Below are positions 49,454 through 58,843 of a stretch of 64,000 bases of DNA, one piece after another (position 1 is the stretch's first letter; each line of letters opens with the position of its first letter). The stretch spans positions 1 through 64,000 of the forward strand of contig JANYCZ010000059.1 in the NCBI GenBank assembly GCA_025360015.1, given 5' to 3'. The notes under the pieces were generated by a model that saw nothing but the letters and a program-made list of their open reading frames with translations, made no database searches and was not told the DNA's origin. Source of the stretch: Verrucomicrobiota bacterium. GTDB lineage: Bacteria > Verrucomicrobiota > Verrucomicrobiia > Verrucomicrobiales > Verrucomicrobiaceae. The position numbers and the translations under genes are program-made.

Positions 49454-51256
49454 TTACGGTTTGGCGACGGCCACGGCTTTTTCCTTGGGCTTGGAAGGTT
49501 TGGCTTTGGGGGTGACCTCATGCTCAGGCCGGGCGGGGCCGCCCATGTCGGCCTCAGCTTTCTTTGGCAGGGCGAGGGCCACGGCTTCGCCGCCGTTCAA
49601 ACCATCCCGCACTTCAATGAACTCATCGTTGAAAAGGCCGGTGCTGATCTGCCGGCGCTCCAGCGTGCCGTTGTTGCTGACGTAGCAGAAATGATGATCC
49701 TGCTCCACCTCGATGGACTGGACGGGGACGTAGAGCACGTCGGCCAATTGATCGACGATGATCTCGACCTTGGCGTTCATGCCGGGCTTCATCCAAGGGT
49801 GGTAACCTTCGATGTGAACGGTGCAGGGATAGACCTTTAAATTAGGCGTGAAACGGCTGCTGCTGGAGTCCGGCAGCACGGCGAGCTCGGCCACGCGGCC
49901 ATCCAGCTCCTTGCCGGGCTCGGCATCCACCCGCACCTTGACGGGCTGGCCGATGCGCACCTTTTTGATCTGGGATTCATGCACGTTCACGCGCACGCCC
50001 ATCTGGCTCATGTCCGGGATGGTGAGCATGGTCTGGCGCAGGCGCACGGTGGCTCCTTCCTCGATGCTGTTGCTGTAATTGTAGGAGGCGCTGGCGTTCA
50101 GATCGCCGTAGGCCACCAGGCCGGACTGCGGAGCTTTGATGACGCAGGCCTTGAGCTGCAGCTCGAGGTTTTCGCGCCGTGCCAGCTCCATTTCGTAGCG
50201 CCGCTTGGCGGTGCTGAATTTCGTTTCCGCCTGGGCCATGCGGGAGCGGTTGGCGCGGATGGTGCGCTGGAGCTTGTTCAGCGCCTCACGATAGGCGGCG
50301 AGGTAAGTGGCGCACTGCTTGCTGAACTCGTATTTTTTAAACAAGGCGAGAGCGGTCTCCGATGTCTTCACGGAAAGCTCCACCTTGTCAAAGCTCACCT
50401 GGTCATTTTCAAGGAGGGCAGCGGTGACGAATTTTTTCTCCTCCAGACGTTTGGAGGACTCGACCTTCTGCTTGGCCAGGGCGAGCTCCGAGCGGTGCAG
50501 CAGCAGATCATCCTCCAACTGCCGCAGCTTCTGCTGCGCCTCGCCATCGCTCTGAGCCTTCTGCCCGAGGAAAGGCGAGAAGTCGATCATCTCACTTTCA
50601 GGGGGCGCGAGCACTGACTTTTTGGATCCCGTCTTGGCAGCAGGCGCATCCCGTTTTGCGATGGTTGACGCAGCGTTGATCGGAACGCTGGCCTGCGACT
50701 CAAGGACGTCCGCGTATTTTTCAAAGGCCTCAACGTCCGGGGGCAGCATCGCCGCTGTGAGGATGGCACCGGTGACTTCACGGCCGAGGTACTTTTCGAA
50801 GTCCATCAAAGCGAAAATGCCCGTTTGCTTGGTGTCACGCACCAGGGTCTGGTTTTCACTCTTCTGGATCTCGCGGTTTTCATCGGCATCGATGTAACTT
50901 GAGACCGTGGTTTGAAAATCGATCTCGTGGGTTTCGATCTTGGTTTTGAGGTCGGTGCTGTCGAGCTCGATGAGCACCTTGCCATCCTTGATGTCCTCTT
51001 CGGTAATCATGTACCCCTCGGGGATGAGGCTGAGGATTTTGGTGGGGACTTCGATCTCACTTTTCACTTCATTGTTTTGCAGGGCGCGGATCTCTCCGCC
51101 TTGCAGCACGCTGATCTCCAGCGGGCCGCGCTGCACGATGCGTGTGGGCACTTTCTCAGCGGTGGTGCCGCCGCCGGACAGACTCCACCAGCCGACGACA
51201 GCAAGAACGCTGACGCCCGCGATGATGATTCCTTTGCTGGATTTTCCCTTCTTCAT
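49454..51256 (-). CDS. HlyD/MacA-like periplasmic adaptor
   Basis: Membrane-fusion protein of 600 residues. N-terminal membrane anchor (GIIIAGVSVLAVVGWWSL), first half of the lipoyl-like domain, a long alpha-helical hairpin (about 215-370, LRQLEDDLLLHRSELALAKQKVESS), the second lipoyl half (VIKAPQSGLVAYGDL), beta-barrel (RVNVHESQIKKVRIGQPVKVRVDAEPG) and membrane-proximal domain (YHPWMKPGMNAKVEIIVD). It is longer than usual adaptors (about 400) because of an insertion near 105-215. It would bridge an inner-membrane transporter to the TolC-like protein encoded upstream, with which it overlaps by four bases. Confidence 0.88.
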   Translation of the reverse strand: MKKGKSSKGIIIAGVSVLAVVGWWSLSGGGTTAEKVPTRIVQRGPLEISVLQGGEIRALQNNEVKSEIEVPTKILSLIPEGYMITEEDIKDGKVLIELDSTDLKTKIETHEIDFQTTVSSYIDADENREIQKSENQTLVRDTKQTGIFALMDFEKYLGREVTGAILTAAMLPPDVEAFEKYADVLESQASVPINAASTIAKRDAPAAKTGSKKSVLAPPESEMIDFSPFLGQKAQSDGEAQQKLRQLEDDLLLHRSELALAKQKVESSKRLEEKKFVTAALLENDQVSFDKVELSVKTSETALALFKKYEFSKQCATYLAAYREALNKLQRTIRANRSRMAQAETKFSTAKRRYEMELARRENLELQLKACVIKAPQSGLVAYGDLNASASYNYSNSIEEGATVRLRQTMLTIPDMSQMGVRVNVHESQIKKVRIGQPVKVRVDAEPGKELDGRVAELAVLPDSSSSRFTPNLKVYPCTVHIEGYHPWMKPGMNAKVEIIVDQLADVLYVPVQSIEVEQDHHFCYVSNNGTLERRQISTGLFNDEFIEVRDGLNGGEAVALALPKKAEADMGGPARPEHEVTPKAKPSKPKEKAVAVAKP

Positions 51257-52941
51257 TCTCCTTTTGGCTTCTCCTTGTTCAATACGTCCACCCAGCCGCC
51301 ATCTTTCTCAATGAAGAGGACGCCCATGTCCCGCCAGAGTCTGAGCCGCACCAATGTGTGGTTGATCGTGGTGGAGACCATGAGGTTTCGCGTGGTGTTC
51401 AAATCGCGCTGGGCATCGACGAGGTTGATGGCGGAGCCGAGGCCTTCGGCATTGAAGGCTTCCTCCACGCCCAGACGCTGGGTGCTGATTTCCAAGCCCA
51501 CTTTGGCCAGATCGTACTGCTGGCGCGCCAGGCGCAGATCACGCCAGCCGGTGCGGACGTCGCTGCGGGCGTTTTCCTCGGCCAGATCCACGGCGCGTCG
51601 TGCCTGCTGCTCGGCAATGATGGCGGCGCGCAGGATGTTACGTTCGGGTTTTTGGTTGAGGTTCAGATCGGTGTTAAACCCCATGCTGTAGTTGCGATTG
51701 CCTGGCTGCAGCGCGAAGTCCGTACGGCTGGGATTGTCGAGGACGTTGTAGTTCACCAGCGCATTCACAGTGGGCAGCGCCTGCTGTTTCGCGATCAGCA
51801 CTTTCCGGCTGGTGTCCTCCACCTGATCCCGCAGATTCAGCAGGTCGAGGCGGCTGTTCATCATGACGGTAATGCCATCGTCCAGTGTCCCGGGTGACTC
51901 GATGATCTGCAAAGCGTCCCTGTCCTTGTAATCGGGCACGATGCGCTCGATGACGGGCAGCCCGAGATTGACCTTCAGATCATCCAGGCTCTGCTCGTAG
52001 TCACGGATGGCGCTGAGCCATGAACGCTCGAACACAATGCGCGACTGGACCAGACGAAAGACGGAGGACTTGGTGCTGCCTGCCGCATTTTCCTTCTGCA
52101 TGGCGGTCTCACGGGCCACCACAAAGTCAAAGGCCTTGAAGGCGAGGTAGGCATTGCGAGCGGTCTCCCGCAGCAGAATGACATTAAAGTACTGAGTGGC
52201 GATGTCCACCGTGAAGGACTTGCGATACTGGCCAAAGGTGCGGATGGCGTAGAGGACAGCACGCTCGTTTTGGGTGAGCACTTCCGAGGCGGAAAGATAG
52301 CCGGCTCCGCTGAGCAGCGGCTGAGTGAGGGAGAAACCGAGTGCGGAGAGGCCATTGCCCCTGCCGCCACCGGTCAGGAAACGCACAAAGTTGCTGGTGA
52401 GATTGGTGCCGATCTGCGCCCCGGTGCGAGTCAGTGCTGACACTCCCAGATTGCCGGTGGTGGTCTGCGTCGAGGAACGCACCAAGTTGCTGACGCCTGA
52501 CAAGGCGACCGAGCTGGTCTTGGTCCCGGAGCCGGTGCCGGCGAAGATCGGTGAAAACTGCTGACGCGTGAGCGTGAGGCCCAGCGCCGCCTGGTACACG
52601 GCCTCCTTCTGCGTCAGATAGGTACGGTTACGATGCACCGCATAGTTCAGGGCCTCGGCCAGACTGACCATGCGGGCATTTTTTTCCACATAGGCGCGGT
52701 CGCCCATGAACTCCTCTGTCTTCAAGTTGTTGCGGAGTTCCTCCATCCGCACGGGAGGCGGGATCGAGATGTCCAGAAACGCATCTCCTGAGTTTGGCAC
52801 CTTGCTGGCTTTTTTGCGCAGGATGCCATAGGTCTCCTTGTCCGCCCACTTCTTGTAAAACCCCGTGGTACAAGCGCTCAGCCCCCAAACCAGCAGCGTG
52901 AGAGACGCGACGGCAGGGTGGAACAGGCGAAGTTTAGGCAT
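51253..52941 (-). CDS. TolC-family outer-membrane channel lipoprotein
   Basis: A 562-residue outer-membrane efflux protein. Lipobox LSAC in the signal peptide (LTLLVWGLSACTTG) anchors the N-terminus; two OEP domains follow (first from SLAEALNYAVHRNRTYLTQKEAVYQAALGLTL; second from DLLNLRDQVEDTSRKVLIAKQQALP), with strand segments near 170-215. First gene of the operon tolC-hlyD-ABC ATPase. The start MPKLRLF is preferred over a start six codons upstream. A sigma-factor gene is divergent from it. Confidence 0.88.
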   Translation of the reverse strand: MPKLRLFHPAVASLTLLVWGLSACTTGFYKKWADKETYGILRKKASKVPNSGDAFLDISIPPPVRMEELRNNLKTEEFMGDRAYVEKNARMVSLAEALNYAVHRNRTYLTQKEAVYQAALGLTLTRQQFSPIFAGTGSGTKTSSVALSGVSNLVRSSTQTTTGNLGVSALTRTGAQIGTNLTSNFVRFLTGGGRGNGLSALGFSLTQPLLSGAGYLSASEVLTQNERAVLYAIRTFGQYRKSFTVDIATQYFNVILLRETARNAYLAFKAFDFVVARETAMQKENAAGSTKSSVFRLVQSRIVFERSWLSAIRDYEQSLDDLKVNLGLPVIERIVPDYKDRDALQIIESPGTLDDGITVMMNSRLDLLNLRDQVEDTSRKVLIAKQQALPTVNALVNYNVLDNPSRTDFALQPGNRNYSMGFNTDLNLNQKPERNILRAAIIAEQQARRAVDLAEENARSDVRTGWRDLRLARQQYDLAKVGLEISTQRLGVEEAFNAEGLGSAINLVDAQRDLNTTRNLMVSTTINHTLVRLRLWRDMGVLFIEKDGGWVDVLNKEKPKGE

Positions 52942-53087
52942 AGGATGGCTGACCGGCATTGATGTGGTTGGGCCGGGATTGGTTTTTTGGGGGGCATGGA
53001 TTACGCCTGTCCTGACGATGATCTATCGAATGGATGACAAAACCTCGTTGCCACGTCTCAAGCCGCCGTTACTATTCGTTCCGCCGT

Positions 53088-53762
53088 ATGTCCGACCTCC
53101 CCAAAGTCGCTGAAACTGAACAACTCCTCAAGGAGACCTCTGGATCGCCACCGACCCGGAAGACGCTCATTGAGAAACTGGACAACTGGGATGACTGGGC
53201 GAGCTGGGACGAATTTTACCGCACGTATTCGGGTTTCGTCTTCCACGTCGCGCGCAAGACGGGGCTGAGTGATGACGAGGCCAGTGACGTCGTGCAGGAG
53301 ACTTTCATCGGCGTGGCCAAGAACCTGCAAAAGAAGAAGTTCGACACGAGCCTCGGCTCCTTCAAATCGTTCCTGCTCAATCAGGCGCGCTGGCGCATCC
53401 TGGATCAGTTTCGCCGCCGCAAGAAACAGCAGAGCCGCGAGGCGAATCTCTACGCCGATGAAACGGACGAACGCCGCACGGCACCGATCGAACGCTGCGC
53501 GGACCCCAACGGCGTGGCGCTCGAAAAGCTGTGGGAAAAGGAATGGCAGGACAAGGTGATGGACATCGCGCTGCGCCGTGTGCGTGCGCTGGTATCGCCA
53601 CGGCAGTTTCAGATTTTTTCCTGCTACGTAATCAAAGGCTGGAGCCCTGAACGTGTGAAGAAGGAGCTGGGCGTGAATGCCGCGCAGGTGTATCTGGCAA
53701 AGCATCGCGTGGGGCGGATTTTGAAGAGGGAAGCGGCGAAACTGTCTGAGGCGGAGCAGTAG
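53088..53762 (+). CDS. ECF-like RNA polymerase sigma factor
   Basis: A 224-residue sigma-70 family protein. Region 2 is clear (WDEFYRTYSGFVFHVARKTGLSDDEASDVVQETFIGVAKNL, then LGSFKSFLLNQARWRILDQFRRR), and region 4 lies at the end (RVRALVSPRQFQIFSCYVIKGWSPERVKKELGVNAAQVYLAKHRV). The linker between them is long. This kind is abundant in Planctomycetes/Verrucomicrobia. No anti-sigma factor gene is adjacent. It is divergent from the efflux operon, so it may control it. The start MSDLPKVAE is chosen over one 18 codons earlier. Confidence 0.9.
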   Translation: MSDLPKVAETEQLLKETSGSPPTRKTLIEKLDNWDDWASWDEFYRTYSGFVFHVARKTGLSDDEASDVVQETFIGVAKNLQKKKFDTSLGSFKSFLLNQARWRILDQFRRRKKQQSREANLYADETDERRTAPIERCADPNGVALEKLWEKEWQDKVMDIALRRVRALVSPRQFQIFSCYVIKGWSPERVKKELGVNAAQVYLAKHRVGRILKREAAKLSEAEQ

Positions 53763-53858
53763 GATTGAGAGTCGCATCATAGGAAACTTATGATCTCTTT
53801 TCGAGCGGCCTGCCCCTGCTTGCTGAAAGCGACTACCTTCCTGTCACGTAGCCGTCTC

Positions 53859-55256
53859 ATGCGCCGCACTCTTGCCCTCCTTGTCGCCATCTCGTCTTTG
53901 CATGCGGCGGATCCCGTTTCGCTTTTCATCGAAGGCTATGCGGGGCAGCGCAGCATCGCGCAGGGGGAGGAGATTCCGATCCATGTCAGTACGACGGCGG
54001 CGAAGTATGAGATCGAGGTGGCGCGGCTGGGGGCGGTGCGGGAGGTGGTGTGGAAGAAGGCGGATGTGCCTGGAGTCGCGTATGCCGTGCCGGAGGATGC
54101 TTCGGCGAATGGGTGCCGCTGGCCGGAGAGTGTGCGTGTGCCCAGCGGGGAGACGTGGAAGAGCGGCTACTATGAGGTGACGCTGCGGGCTGCTGATATG
54201 GGGGGCAAATGGACGCAGCGTGGCAAGCGCACGGCGGAAGGCAGCGCGTGGTTCATCGTGCGTGAGGCGAAGCCGGGGACGACTTCGAAGATGCTGCTGC
54301 AGCTTTGCACGAACACTTACAACGCGTACAACAACTGGGGCGGCTTTTCCGTGTATGCCTACAGCAGCCTGTCGAATAATCAGGGGCATCGCGTGAGCTT
54401 TGAGCGGCCAGGGCCTTCGCAGTTCAGCCGGTGGGAGCTGCCCTTTGTGCAGTGGGCGGAGAAGAACGGCTATGCGCTGGAATTCGCCGCGAATGACGAT
54501 TTGGAATTTAGGCCTGAGATTTTAGCGAGTTACAAGCTGGTGCTGAGTGTGGGCCATGACGAATACTGGAGCACGCCGATGAGGGATCACTTGGAGGAGT
54601 GGATCGGCAAGGGTGGCAACGTGGCTTTCTTCAGTGGCAACACCTGCTGCTGGCAGGTCCGTGCGGAGGATGGCGGGCGGGCCTTCACCTGCTGCAAGCA
54701 GAACTACCACCTGGATCCCGTCTATCAGTCACGCGAGTTTAAAACGGTGAGCACGTTGTGGAGTCATCATTTGCTGCAGCGGCCGGAGAACGAACTCACG
54801 GGTGTCGGCTTTCTGTGGGGTGGGTATCGTAAGAGTCATGGGCAGTTCATGACGGATCCGGCGGAGTATGAGGTGCACCGACCAGAGCACTGGGTGCTCG
54901 CGGGCACGGGCTTGAAGCGTGGGGAGAAGTTTGGCGGCAAGGACACGATCGTCGGTTATGAGTGCGATGGCTGTGAACTGGTGTGGAGGGACGGGCTGCC
55001 CTTCCCCACTTGCAAGGATGGGACGCCGAAGACTTTTGAAGTGCTGGCCACGTGTCCGACGCGCTGGCACCCTGATGATGCGGAGTGGTATGAGAAGTGG
55101 GAGAGCGGGCGCACGGGCGCGGCCTGCATGGGGCTCTATACGCGTGGCGGGACGGTCTTCACCGCAGCCACCACGGACTGGGCGCATGGACTGATGGGAG
55201 GGGATGCGGCGGTGATGCGCATCACGCAAAACGTGCTGGAGAGGTTGTCGAAATAG
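53859..55256 (+). CDS. Secreted N,N-dimethylformamidase beta-subunit-like protein
   Basis: A 465-residue protein from MRRTLALLV with a signal peptide (LALLVAISSLHAAD). The C-terminal two-thirds match the domain seen in the large subunit of dimethylformamidase: LLQLCTNTYNAYNNWGGFSVYAY, LVLSVGHDEYWSTPMRDHLEEWIGKGGNVAFFSGNTCCWQVR, and DWAHGL near the end. In the known enzyme this domain holds the iron site; whether the ligands are kept cannot be decided by eye. The small subunit is not here. Probably a periplasmic metalloamidase or a non-catalytic relative. The sigma factor gene ends 97 bases upstream. Confidence 0.8.
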   Translation: MRRTLALLVAISSLHAADPVSLFIEGYAGQRSIAQGEEIPIHVSTTAAKYEIEVARLGAVREVVWKKADVPGVAYAVPEDASANGCRWPESVRVPSGETWKSGYYEVTLRAADMGGKWTQRGKRTAEGSAWFIVREAKPGTTSKMLLQLCTNTYNAYNNWGGFSVYAYSSLSNNQGHRVSFERPGPSQFSRWELPFVQWAEKNGYALEFAANDDLEFRPEILASYKLVLSVGHDEYWSTPMRDHLEEWIGKGGNVAFFSGNTCCWQVRAEDGGRAFTCCKQNYHLDPVYQSREFKTVSTLWSHHLLQRPENELTGVGFLWGGYRKSHGQFMTDPAEYEVHRPEHWVLAGTGLKRGEKFGGKDTIVGYECDGCELVWRDGLPFPTCKDGTPKTFEVLATCPTRWHPDDAEWYEKWESGRTGAACMGLYTRGGTVFTAATTDWAHGLMGGDAAVMRITQNVLERLSK

Positions 55257-55279
55257 AGCGGTGAATGCGCCAGTGTACA

Positions 55280-55313
55280 GCGCATCTTCTGCCCAGGAAT
55301 CCACAAGATGCGC
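55280..55313. terminator. Stem-loop after the dimethylformamidase-like gene
   Basis: A 9-bp perfect stem GCGCATCTT / AAGATGCGC with a 16-base loop, 24 bases past the stop codon. Probably a transcription end; no T tract follows. Confidence 0.4.
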
Positions 55314-55571
55314 GGAGCCACGGAGCCAGGATGGCATACGTTCAGGGCATCATGAAACACACCTCCGCCACCTCTGAAAATCCGCCCTCTGCTGCTGAGA
55401 AACCCCTTCCCCGCAAACTGGGAGCCAACCACAATGAGACGGCCTCCAAGCCAAGGAAACATCACAACAACTTCCAGCAGTCCTGCGACCTGCGTGAAGA
55501 TCGTGGCATACGCCAACTCAAGTCGAGTCCCAAAAACAGGCCATGACGCAAAACCAGACGCCAAAAAAACC

Positions 55572-55838
55572 ATGAATGATCTGCCTCCGCCGCATGCAGT
55601 GGAACTCACATGTCATCAAGCCCTGATGCGCGTGGAAGATTATGTGCGGCGGCAACCTACGAAGGCAGCCCTGGCGGCGCTAGGCGCGGGCCTGGTTTTC
55701 AATCTGGTGCCTCCGCGCATGATTGCCAGAGTTGCGGCGACGCTGGCAGCCCGATTGCTTCCACCCGCACTCCTCGGACTCGGTGTGCTCAAGGCTTTTG
55801 AGATGTGCTGTGACAAAGATTCTGCCGGGACTCATTGA
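55572..55838 (+). CDS. Small membrane-associated hypothetical protein
   Basis: An 88-residue protein from MNDLPPPHAVEL. The second half is hydrophobic with glycine (AALAALGAGLVFNLVPPRMIARVAATLAARLLPPALLGLGVLKAF) and could form one or two membrane helices; a helical region RVEDYVRRQPTKA precedes it. This resembles the DUF883/YqjD architecture of ribosome- or membrane-associated stress proteins, but the resemblance is weak. The ORF track start 46 codons earlier is in low-complexity sequence. Confidence 0.5.
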   Translation: MNDLPPPHAVELTCHQALMRVEDYVRRQPTKAALAALGAGLVFNLVPPRMIARVAATLAARLLPPALLGLGVLKAFEMCCDKDSAGTH

Positions 55839-55887
55839 GCCGACGGGTTTCGTTTTTTCCAACGGCTGACCAAGCGGGGCTCACACT

Positions 55888-56151
55888 TCACAACGCAGGG
55901 CAGTCATCGCCCCAGAGCAGCAGCACAGGCTCGGGATCGTCTTCGAGGCTGTCCCAATGCAGACTGCCATTCGGCTTCACACAGGGTGGCAGATCCAGCG
56001 GATAGTACATCGAACGCACGCCGGAGAGTTGGGCACTGCCCAGGTGACCACCCAGCACGACACTCTGTTTCACCAAGAGCCGCAGGCACTGGCAGGTGGC
56101 CTTCCAAGGACAGGTCAGGGAGCATTCCAAGTTGGTGGCGCGCTTGTTCAT
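55888..56151 (-). CDS. Cysteine-rich hypothetical protein
   Basis: An 87-residue protein from MNKRATNLECSLTCPWK with a cluster C-x3-C-x5-C-x-C at the N-terminus (CSLTCPWKATCQC) and two later cysteines (LPPCVKPNG, GDDCPAL). The pattern could bind zinc or an iron-sulfur cluster. No family is recognised, and an overlapping longer ORF in another frame (55904-56323) is the competing reading. It lies divergent from the P-type ATPase gene. Moderately likely to be real. Confidence 0.4.
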   Translation of the reverse strand: MNKRATNLECSLTCPWKATCQCLRLLVKQSVVLGGHLGSAQLSGVRSMYYPLDLPPCVKPNGSLHWDSLEDDPEPVLLLWGDDCPAL

Positions 56152-56306
56152 AGCCGGAGCGTTGCACACTCAACAAGCGCGCGATGTCACGCTGTGTCCA
56201 TGCGCGATACCACGTGATGGACCCTACTGGCTTCCAGTATGAAGTGGTGCTGACAGCGATGAGAACAGACATTGCGTCATTGCAATCCTGCGCCCGCCCC
56301 TGACAG

Positions 56307-58841
56307 ATGAGGCGCATGAACATTCACCTGCTCGACATTGATACAGCCCTAAAGCAGGTGAGTTCAACGAGAGAAGGCCTCACAGCCGCCGATGCCGCCG
56401 AACGGCTGGCGCTGGCACGTGCCAAGCTGCACAAAACTGGCGGCGGCACCTGGCGCCTGCTGCTCAATCAGTTTCGCAGTCCGCTGGTGATCCTGCTGCT
56501 GGTGGCGATGACGATTTCCTCTTTTCTTGGCGACAAGATGGATGTGCTGATCGTTTCGAGCGTCGTGCTAATGAGCACGCTGCTGGGATTCTGGCAGGAA
56601 TACAACGCCGCCAACGCGGTGGCAGCACTGCTGGCCGTGATCCAGGCCAAGGCCACGGTACTGCGCGATGGCAAGCAGATCGATCTGCCGGCGAATCAGA
56701 TCGTGCCGGGTGATGTGGTGATGCTGAGCGCAGGCGACACCATTCCCGGCGATGGCCTGCTCATTGAATCCAAGGATCTGTTTGTCGATGAATCTGCGCT
56801 GACGGGTGAAAGCTATCCGGCGGAGAAAAAAGTGGGCGCGGTGGCGGCAGACGCACGGCAGAGCGAGCGCTTCAACGCGGTCTTTGAGGGCACGCATGTC
56901 GTCAGCGGCACGGCACGCGTGCTGGTGGTGAACACGGGAGCAGAAACGGAGTTTGGCGCGATCTCCGAGCGGCTGCGGTTGCGCGCGCCCGAAACGGACT
57001 TCGAGCGCGGTCTGCGCCGGTTTGGCGAGATGCTCATCAAGGTGACGCTCATCTTTGTCATCGCCATTTTTGCCATCAATGTGTTCTTCCACCGCCCGGT
57101 GCTGGAGGCTTTCATGTTTGCGCTGGCGCTCGCGGTGGGGATGACGCCTGAACTGCTGCCGGCCATCGTCAGCATCACACTGGCACGCGGCGCGAAGCGC
57201 ATGGCGGAGGATCAGGTGATCGTGCGCCGACTGTCCTCGATTGAAAATTTTGGTAGCATGAATGTGCTCTGCTCTGACAAGACCGGCACGCTCACCGAGG
57301 GCAAGGTCAAACTGCTGGGCGCGTATGATGCGCAGGGGAACGCCAGTGATCTCGTGCGGCTGCATGCCGTGCTCAACGCCACGTTTGAAAGCGGCTTCAC
57401 CAATCCCATCGATGCGGCGCTGCGCGCCGAAGCGAGCCTCGATCTGAGTGGATTCACCAAGTTTGATGAAGTGCCTTACGACTTCATCCGCAAGCGCCTC
57501 AGCGTGGTGGTCGAGCACGCGGACGCGGCACGCCGCCATGTGATGCTCACGAAGGGCGCGTTTGTCAACGTGCTGGCGGTCTGCACCCAGGTTGCCACGC
57601 CGAACGGAGATCAACCGATGGCGGAATTTCATGCGGGCCTGCTGCAGCGGTTTGCCGACTACAGCAACGCGGGGCATCGGGTGCTCGGAGTGGCCAGCCG
57701 CGATGTCACCGGCGATCCCGAGATCAACAAGGATGACGAGCGAGACATGACTTTCACCGGGTTTCTGCTGTTTGATGATCCACCGAAACCCGGTGCGGCA
57801 GAAGCGATCCAGGAACTGCGGCAGCTGGGCGTGGACTTCAAGGTCATCACGGGAGACAACCGCTTCGTGGCACAGCGGCTCGGCACGCAGATGGGCATTG
57901 CCAAACCTGAGGTGCTCACGGGCGAGGACCTGCACAAGATGAACGACGCAGCGCTGGTGAATCGCGTCAGCGACGTGGACATCTTTGCCGAAACGGAGCC
58001 CAACCAAAAGGAGCGCATTCTCATCGCGCTGCGCAAAGCCGGGCATGTCGTCGGCTATCTTGGCGATGGCATCAACGACGCCTCCGCGCTGCATGCGGCG
58101 GATGTAGGCATCTCCGTGGATGGTGCCGTGGATGTGGCGAAAGAAGCGGCTGACATTGTCCTGCTGCGTCATGACCTCGGCGTGCTCGCACGGGGCGTGC
58201 GTAATGGCCGCATCACCTTTGCCAACACGCTCAAATACATCTTCATCGCCACCAGCGCCAACTTTGGAAACATGTTCAGCATGGCGGGTGCTTCACTGTT
58301 TCTGCCGTTCCTGCCGCTGCTGCCAAAGCAGATCCTGCTCAACAACTTCCTCTCCGACCTGCCCGCGCTGACCATCGCCACCGACTCTGTGGACCCCGAG
58401 CAGGCGCTGAGGCCGCGCCGATGGGATCAGAAGTTCATCCGGCGTTTCATGGTCGCCTTCGGCCTCGTGAGTTCCGTGTTTGATTACCTGACCTTTGGCG
58501 CGCTGCTGCTGATGCTGCGCGCCAACGAGGCGCAGTTTCAAACTGGGTGGTTCATCGAATCCGTGCTGACGCAGATGTTCATCGTCATGGTGATTCGCAC
58601 GCATCGCTCCATTTTTCAAAGCAAGCCGGGGCGCATCCTCACCCTTGCCACACTGGCGGTCGCCGGCAGCGTCGTCGTGCTGCCTTACACGCCCGTCGGC
58701 GGCTTGTTCGGCCTTGTGCCCCTGCCCTGGTATTTCATGGTCACGCTCGTGGGCATCACCCTGCTGTATTTGCTGACGAGTGAGGTGGTGAAGCGGGTGA
58801 TGTTTGCCAAGCTGGAGCAGAGGGCTGCGCCCAGCCGGTGA
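56307..58841 (+). CDS. mgtA: Magnesium-transporting P-type ATPase
   Basis: P-type ATPase of class IIIB, 844 residues, that uses ATP to import Mg2+. Order: N-terminal cation-ATPase domain, membrane helices near 52-95, actuator domain with LTGES near 170, membrane segment with the family-specific GMTPELLPAIVSITLARGAKRMA, phosphorylation motif CSDKTGTLTEG (Asp324), nucleotide domain, GDGIND hinge, and C-terminal membrane helices. MgtA rather than Ca2+ or K+ pump because of the GMTPELLP motif and loss of the calcium-site pattern. An in-frame ATG at 56316 is an equally good start. No regulatory leader is evident. Confidence 0.93.
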   Translation: MRRMNIHLLDIDTALKQVSSTREGLTAADAAERLALARAKLHKTGGGTWRLLLNQFRSPLVILLLVAMTISSFLGDKMDVLIVSSVVLMSTLLGFWQEYNAANAVAALLAVIQAKATVLRDGKQIDLPANQIVPGDVVMLSAGDTIPGDGLLIESKDLFVDESALTGESYPAEKKVGAVAADARQSERFNAVFEGTHVVSGTARVLVVNTGAETEFGAISERLRLRAPETDFERGLRRFGEMLIKVTLIFVIAIFAINVFFHRPVLEAFMFALALAVGMTPELLPAIVSITLARGAKRMAEDQVIVRRLSSIENFGSMNVLCSDKTGTLTEGKVKLLGAYDAQGNASDLVRLHAVLNATFESGFTNPIDAALRAEASLDLSGFTKFDEVPYDFIRKRLSVVVEHADAARRHVMLTKGAFVNVLAVCTQVATPNGDQPMAEFHAGLLQRFADYSNAGHRVLGVASRDVTGDPEINKDDERDMTFTGFLLFDDPPKPGAAEAIQELRQLGVDFKVITGDNRFVAQRLGTQMGIAKPEVLTGEDLHKMNDAALVNRVSDVDIFAETEPNQKERILIALRKAGHVVGYLGDGINDASALHAADVGISVDGAVDVAKEAADIVLLRHDLGVLARGVRNGRITFANTLKYIFIATSANFGNMFSMAGASLFLPFLPLLPKQILLNNFLSDLPALTIATDSVDPEQALRPRRWDQKFIRRFMVAFGLVSSVFDYLTFGALLLMLRANEAQFQTGWFIESVLTQMFIVMVIRTHRSIFQSKPGRILTLATLAVAGSVVVLPYTPVGGLFGLVPLPWYFMVTLVGITLLYLLTSEVVKRVMFAKLEQRAAPSR

Positions 58842-58843
58842 CG

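Noticed and set aside
55352-55546. Small plus-strand ORF MKHTSATSENPPS...
   Set aside because: Low-complexity hydrophilic sequence in front of the 88-residue protein; no support beyond an open frame.
55136-55609. 157-aa minus-strand hydrophobic ORF
   Set aside because: Overlaps the end of the dimethylformamidase-like gene; the hydrophobic pattern follows from the antisense of a low-complexity stretch.
55904-56323. 139-aa minus-strand ORF overlapping the cysteine-rich protein
   Set aside because: Overlaps the P-type ATPase start and lacks a protein-like pattern; the other frame is more plausible.
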